A stretch of DNA of 8,787 nucleotides from Flavobacteriaceae bacterium (lineage in GTDB: Bacteria > Bacteroidota > Bacteroidia > Flavobacteriales > Flavobacteriaceae). Position 1 is the first letter of the stretch; the number at the start of each line of letters is the position of its first letter. The position numbers and the translations under genes are program-made. The stretch spans positions 1 to 8,787 of the forward strand of contig WFMU01000442.1 in the NCBI GenBank assembly GCA_015488935.1, in the 5' to 3' direction. Shown in pieces: positions 5,614 through 8,787 of the stretch. Below the pieces are notes generated by a model, which ran no database searches, was not told the origin of the DNA, and saw only the letters and a program-made list of their open reading frames with translations.

Positions 5614-7026
5614 ATGAATTACCTGTATCGTTTTATCTTTATATTTTTTCTTTTATGCTACGCAAACACAACAATTGCACAGAATTCTGTGTTTAAAGTG
5701 GTTTTAGATGCTGGGCATGGTGGAAAAGATTCTGGAACTGTTGGTTTAAAAAGTTTTAAAAATAGTTACGAAAGTCATATTGCATTAAAAGTTACTCAAA
5801 AAGTTGGAAAACTTCTTAAAAAAGAAGGCGATATTGATGTTATTTATACGCGCAATAGCAATAAGTTTATTGAATTGCATAAGCGTGGAAAAATTGCTAA
5901 TAAGGCAGATGCGGATTTATTTATTTCTATTCATTGTAATTCGGCTTCAAATAAAAATGCTTATGGAACTACAACCTATGTTTTGGGTATGGGAAAAACC
6001 AAGAAAAATCTAGAACTTTCTAAACGTGAAAACGATGTTATTTTATTGGAAGATGATCGTGAAAAGAATTATAGCTATGACCCTAATTCGCAAGAGTTTA
6101 TTATTGGTCTTACTTTAATGCAGGAAGATTATTTGGATAAGAGTATTGAATTTGCTGGAATTGTACAGGATAAGTTTGTGCGTGTTGCAAAACGAAAAAG
6201 TAGAGGCGTTAATCAAGGTAATTTAGCTGTTTTGTACGATTCGTACATGCCTAGTGTACTTATTGAAATTGGTTTTTTAACCAATAAAAGTGAAGAGAAA
6301 TTTTTACATACTTCTGCTGGACAAAATAAGATTGCCAAAGCAATTTATAAGGCTATTATTACTTATAAAAATAGATTGGAAGACAATAGTATTGTAACTG
6401 TAGAGGATAGTTTAACTACAAGCGATACTCCTGCTCCAAAAACGGCAATTGTTGGCAAGTATTATACCATTCAGTTTGCTACTAGTAAAAAGAAAATGAA
6501 GTTAGCTCCTTATAACTTTAGAGGTTTAAAAAAAGTGGAGCGTAAAAAGATTGGAAATGTTTATAAATACTATTACGGAAGGGCTTTTAATACAAAACAG
6601 GCAAAGAAATTACAGCGTAAAGTAATAAAAAAAGGGTATAAAGATGCCTTTGTGATTCGTGTAAAGAATTTGAATGTTGCTATGGATACTAATCTTAAGA
6701 TTAATACAATGAGTAAAAAGCCTGTTACTTCTACGGTAACAAATACTTCTACATCTAAAATTTATAAGGGTATCGATTTTAAAGTACAAATATCCTCTAG
6801 TCGAAAAAAAATTATTACAAAAGCGTACAATTTTAGAGGTCTTAAAAATGTAGAGCGTGTTAAAGTAGGTAAATACTACAAATACTATTATGGTAAAACA
6901 AGTGATTTTTCTTTGATTAAATCGTTACATAAAGAAGCGTTAACAAAAGGATACAAAGGTGCTTTTATTGTGGCTATTAAAGATGGTAAAAAGGTTTCTA
7001 TTACTAAGATTTTACAAGAAAAATAA
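5614..7026 (+). CDS. N-acetylmuramoyl-L-alanine amidase (Amidase_3) with two SPOR-like repeats
   Basis: Periplasmic zinc amidase predicted to cut the bond between N-acetylmuramic acid and L-alanine in peptidoglycan, as AmiA/B/C-type enzymes do during cell separation. The 470-residue protein begins with a signal peptide (1-22, cleavage after TTIA). The Amidase_3 domain covers about 27-255: zinc ligands H35 in LDAGHGG, E53 and H107 in SIHCNS, and catalytic E218 in LIEIGFLTN. A Ser/Thr/Pro linker follows (about 256-280). The tail holds two copies of a SPOR-like module, about 282-352 and 387-457, each with YNFRGLK, VER and YKYYYG, joined by a Thr/Ser-rich linker. SPOR domains bind denuded glycans at division septa, so septal targeting is likely. 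It is divergent from lptD and convergent with the helicase. The ATG at 5614 is the start that precedes the signal peptide. Confidence 0.93.
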   Translation: MNYLYRFIFIFFLLCYANTTIAQNSVFKVVLDAGHGGKDSGTVGLKSFKNSYESHIALKVTQKVGKLLKKEGDIDVIYTRNSNKFIELHKRGKIANKADADLFISIHCNSASNKNAYGTTTYVLGMGKTKKNLELSKRENDVILLEDDREKNYSYDPNSQEFIIGLTLMQEDYLDKSIEFAGIVQDKFVRVAKRKSRGVNQGNLAVLYDSYMPSVLIEIGFLTNKSEEKFLHTSAGQNKIAKAIYKAIITYKNRLEDNSIVTVEDSLTTSDTPAPKTAIVGKYYTIQFATSKKKMKLAPYNFRGLKKVERKKIGNVYKYYYGRAFNTKQAKKLQRKVIKKGYKDAFVIRVKNLNVAMDTNLKINTMSKKPVTSTVTNTSTSKIYKGIDFKVQISSSRKKIITKAYNFRGLKNVERVKVGKYYKYYYGKTSDFSLIKSLHKEALTKGYKGAFIVAIKDGKKVSITKILQEK

Positions 7027-7083
7027 GGTTTTACCTATTGAATATATAAAAAATATCGATTGTTTTTAACATCTTAATAACTA

Positions 7084-8592
7084 TCAATCAAATTGTTGTG
7101 ATATTTTAGTGCGAAGTTGTCTTCTATAATCTTCTTCTAACCATTTAATATAGTTATTTGTATTTTTAATGATACAATATGAATATTGTTTTATTCGATG
7201 TGAAATATCGTCTTTTAATAATTTTGATAAATTCCATGCATCATATACATCTTCACTGTTTTCTACACAAATTTTTACATGTTGTGCAATAGAATTATCT
7301 AATACGGTTTTAGATTTTAGTCCTAAGCTTGTAACGCGGTCGTATTCGCTTTTAACATCAAATTCAACGCTTTCGGATTTGCTAAATTGTTTTCTAATAT
7401 CATCAGGCATTTCGTAAACAAAGTTACGTTCTAATTCTTCATCACTAATAATATTTTCTAAGAAATAATTTGGCGATTTAAACACTTGTTGCCAGTTTAC
7501 ATCTGCGGTCCAATCTCCAAAACGTGCAATATTATTTCCTAAATCTAATAAATTAAATTCTGTTTTTCCCGGAATTACACGTGAGCCTCTACCAATCATC
7601 TGAAAATATAATGCCAAGGATTTTGTTGCTCGGTTCATTATAATGGTTTCAATGGTAGGTTCGTCAAAACCAGTAGTTAAGATTCCAACAGAAGTTAGTA
7701 TTGCATCTGGTGTATTTTTAAACCACTCTAGTATTTCTTTTCGTTCTTGTTTTCCTACGGTACTATCTAAATTTCTAATATTATAGCCTTCTTCTTTAAA
7801 GGTGTCATACACATACCACGAAGTTCTTATACCATTATTAAAGATTAAAGTTTTTGTACCTTTTGCACATTGTTCGTAAGCAGCTAATAAGCGAGATTGC
7901 ATTTGCTGTTGTATGTATAATTCTTCGGATGATTTTACAGTATAATCACCATTCATACCTACTTTTAAGGAAGACAACCCTACATTAAATGTATATGGTA
8001 TTGCTTTAGATAAAAATCCGTTTTTAATTAAGGATGCTACGGTCTCACCAACCAAAAGTTCATTGTAAATGTCTTTCATTGGTGTTTCCATATTAGAACT
8101 TAAAGGTGTTGCTGTAACTCCTAATATAAAACAATTTTTAAAGTATTTAAATAATTTACGGAAGGAATTATAATGTGCTTCATCAATAATTACTAGTCCA
8201 ATATTTTTAAGATTTATTTTTTCGTCTTGTAAACGGTTGTTTAGGGTTTCTACCATGGCAACAAAACACATATAATCGTCTTGGTCTGGTAATTCTTTTA
8301 CTTGACTATTAATTACTTTATTATTCACATGAAATTCTGTTAACATTGCCGATGTTTGCTTAGCAAGTTCTACTCTATGTGTTAAAATAATTACTTTTTT
8401 GTTGGTTTTTTCTATATACTTTCTTGCAATTTCAGAAAATATTACTGTTTTACCACCACCTGTTGGCAATTGGTATAATAGATTAAAATCCTCGGGAGAT
8501 TCACTAATTTTATTTAAAATAGTTTCAATTGCGTTCTGCTGGTAAGCATAAAGCTTCTTTCCGATTTGTTTTGTTGTATTATTGTCAGTCAT
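7084..8592 (-). CDS. DEAD/DEAH-box superfamily 2 helicase (XPB/RadD-like)
   Basis: ATP-dependent nucleic-acid helicase or translocase, 502 residues from ATG 8592. Motifs in order: YQQNAI (17-22, Q-motif-like), Walker A LPTGGGKT (42-49), motif Ia THRVELAKQT (71-80), DEAH (137-140), TATP (160-163), motif V TTGFDEP (306-312), and motif VI QMIGRGSR (331-338) with arginine finger. The C-terminal part (about 360-502) is charged and helical, with no motif I recognise. It lacks the zinc-finger cysteines I associate with E. coli RadD, so XPB/RadD-like is a fold-level call and the substrate is unknown. A longer frame begins at TTG 8625, but that codon lies in a -7 box, while AGGGGA lies about 9 nt before ATG 8592. 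No nuclease, methylase or other defence partner is visible next to it. Confidence 0.88.
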   Translation of the reverse strand: MTDNNTTKQIGKKLYAYQQNAIETILNKISESPEDFNLLYQLPTGGGKTVIFSEIARKYIEKTNKKVIILTHRVELAKQTSAMLTEFHVNNKVINSQVKELPDQDDYMCFVAMVETLNNRLQDEKINLKNIGLVIIDEAHYNSFRKLFKYFKNCFILGVTATPLSSNMETPMKDIYNELLVGETVASLIKNGFLSKAIPYTFNVGLSSLKVGMNGDYTVKSSEELYIQQQMQSRLLAAYEQCAKGTKTLIFNNGIRTSWYVYDTFKEEGYNIRNLDSTVGKQERKEILEWFKNTPDAILTSVGILTTGFDEPTIETIIMNRATKSLALYFQMIGRGSRVIPGKTEFNLLDLGNNIARFGDWTADVNWQQVFKSPNYFLENIISDEELERNFVYEMPDDIRKQFSKSESVEFDVKSEYDRVTSLGLKSKTVLDNSIAQHVKICVENSEDVYDAWNLSKLLKDDISHRIKQYSYCIIKNTNNYIKWLEEDYRRQLRTKISQQFD

Positions 8593-8622
8593 CTTTAATA
8601 TTCCCCTAAAAAATATGAGATG

Positions 8623-8630
8623 CAAATTTA
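8623..8630 (-). promoter_or_regulatory. Candidate -7 box for the helicase gene
   Basis: On the - strand these bases read TAAATTTG, an exact TAnnTTTG match ending 30 nt before the ATG at 8592. No TTG is seen at -33 spacing. It overlaps the upstream in-frame TTG at 8625, which argues for the ATG at 8592 as start. Confidence 0.45.
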
Positions 8631-8670
8631 CGTACTTTATTAGGTTATTTTAGCATTATTTTCTAATTTT

Positions 8671-8708
8671 ATTTAAAAAATTAATACTAAAAGCAGGATT
8701 TTACTATT
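8671..8708 (-). terminator. Probable intrinsic terminator of the right-edge gene
   Basis: On the - strand AATAGTAAAA and TTTTAGTATT (plus-strand 8699-8708 and 8683-8692) form a 10-position stem with one mismatch around a 6-nt loop. A run of six T on that strand follows (8675-8680). The stem overlaps the stop codon of the gene ending at 8707, the usual place for a terminator in compact AT-rich genomes. Confidence 0.5.
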
Positions 8709-8787
8709 AAAATTCGTTAAAAATGGTAGCTAACTTTAAGTTTTCTAAATAAATTGTTGCTGCTGTACCTTCCATAAATAGTAAATC
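8707..8787 (-). CDS. C-terminal fragment of an unidentified protein (5' end outside window)
   Basis: Read from the right edge on the - strand, the frame is open for 26 codons and ends in TAA at 8709-8707. The peptide contains MEGTAATIYLENLKLATIFN and ends in EF, a balanced, amphipathic-looking sequence that reads like a real protein end. A terminator-like hairpin with a T run follows directly. I cannot assign a family. The call rests on composition, the terminator and the lack of any better frame. Confidence 0.5.
   Translation of the reverse strand, partial: DLLFMEGTAATIYLENLKLATIFNEF

Noticed and set aside
7027..7083. Bidirectional terminator between the amidase and the helicase
   Set aside because: Only 5-bp complementarities (GATTG/CAATC) in AT-rich sequence; no stable stem or convincing T tract.
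7084..8592. Helicase as part of an anti-phage defence or restriction system
   Set aside because: Neighbours are an amidase and an unidentified gene end. No nuclease, methyltransferase or specificity subunit is present, and composition does not differ visibly from the flanks.
8593..8625. Extended helicase N-terminus from TTG at 8625 (HLIFFRGILK)
   Set aside because: The TTG overlaps an exact -7 box and the added residues lack homology-like character. ATG 8592 has a purine-rich AGGGGA upstream.

Overview
The window is an AT-rich stretch (roughly one third G+C by eye) that looks like the chromosome of a Flavobacteriia member (Bacteroidota), probably a marine or otherwise free-living Flavobacteriaceae relative. 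The evidence is the protein types (Bacteroidota-type LptD, amidase with SPOR-like tail, RidA, Pcm), the near absence of Shine-Dalgarno sequences, and exact copies of the Bacteroidota -7 promoter box TAnnTTTG close upstream of four genes.

Layout from left to right: (i) the last 41 codons of an unidentified + strand gene (stop at 125-127), followed by a perfect GC-rich hairpin; (ii) a + strand pair, guanine deaminase (403-957) and a small putative lipoprotein (976-1449), 18 nt apart and probably co-transcribed; (iii) pcm, protein-L-isoaspartate methyltransferase, on the - strand (1507-2151), flanked on both sides by pieces of a 7-bp-period repeat; (iv) a 307-nt non-coding stretch (2152-2458) with the pcm promoter, an inverted heptamer repeat and hairpins; (v) a - strand lptD-ridA pair (5494 down to 2459, 18 nt apart); (vi) a divergent + strand N-acetylmuramoyl-L-alanine amidase (5614-7026) with two tandem SPOR-like repeats; (vii) a convergent - strand DEAD/DEAH-box helicase (8592 down to 7084); (viii) the last 26 codons of a further - strand gene at the right edge, with a plausible terminator.

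Functionally, the centre is an envelope-biogenesis locus: LptD inserts lipopolysaccharide into the outer membrane, and the divergently transcribed amidase cuts peptidoglycan, probably at the division site. RidA (removal of reactive enamines/imines), Pcm (repair of aged proteins) and guanine deaminase (purine salvage/catabolism) are housekeeping or maintenance enzymes. The helicase resembles XPB/RadD-type superfamily 2 enzymes and has no visible defence partner.

I see no phage, plasmid, transposase, CRISPR, rRNA or tRNA signal, and no convincing new multi-gene system. The items most worth a second look are the in-register heptamer repeat and its inverted and direct copies around pcm, the duplicated SPOR-like domain in the amidase, and lptD, which appears to start at TTG and encodes no cysteine.
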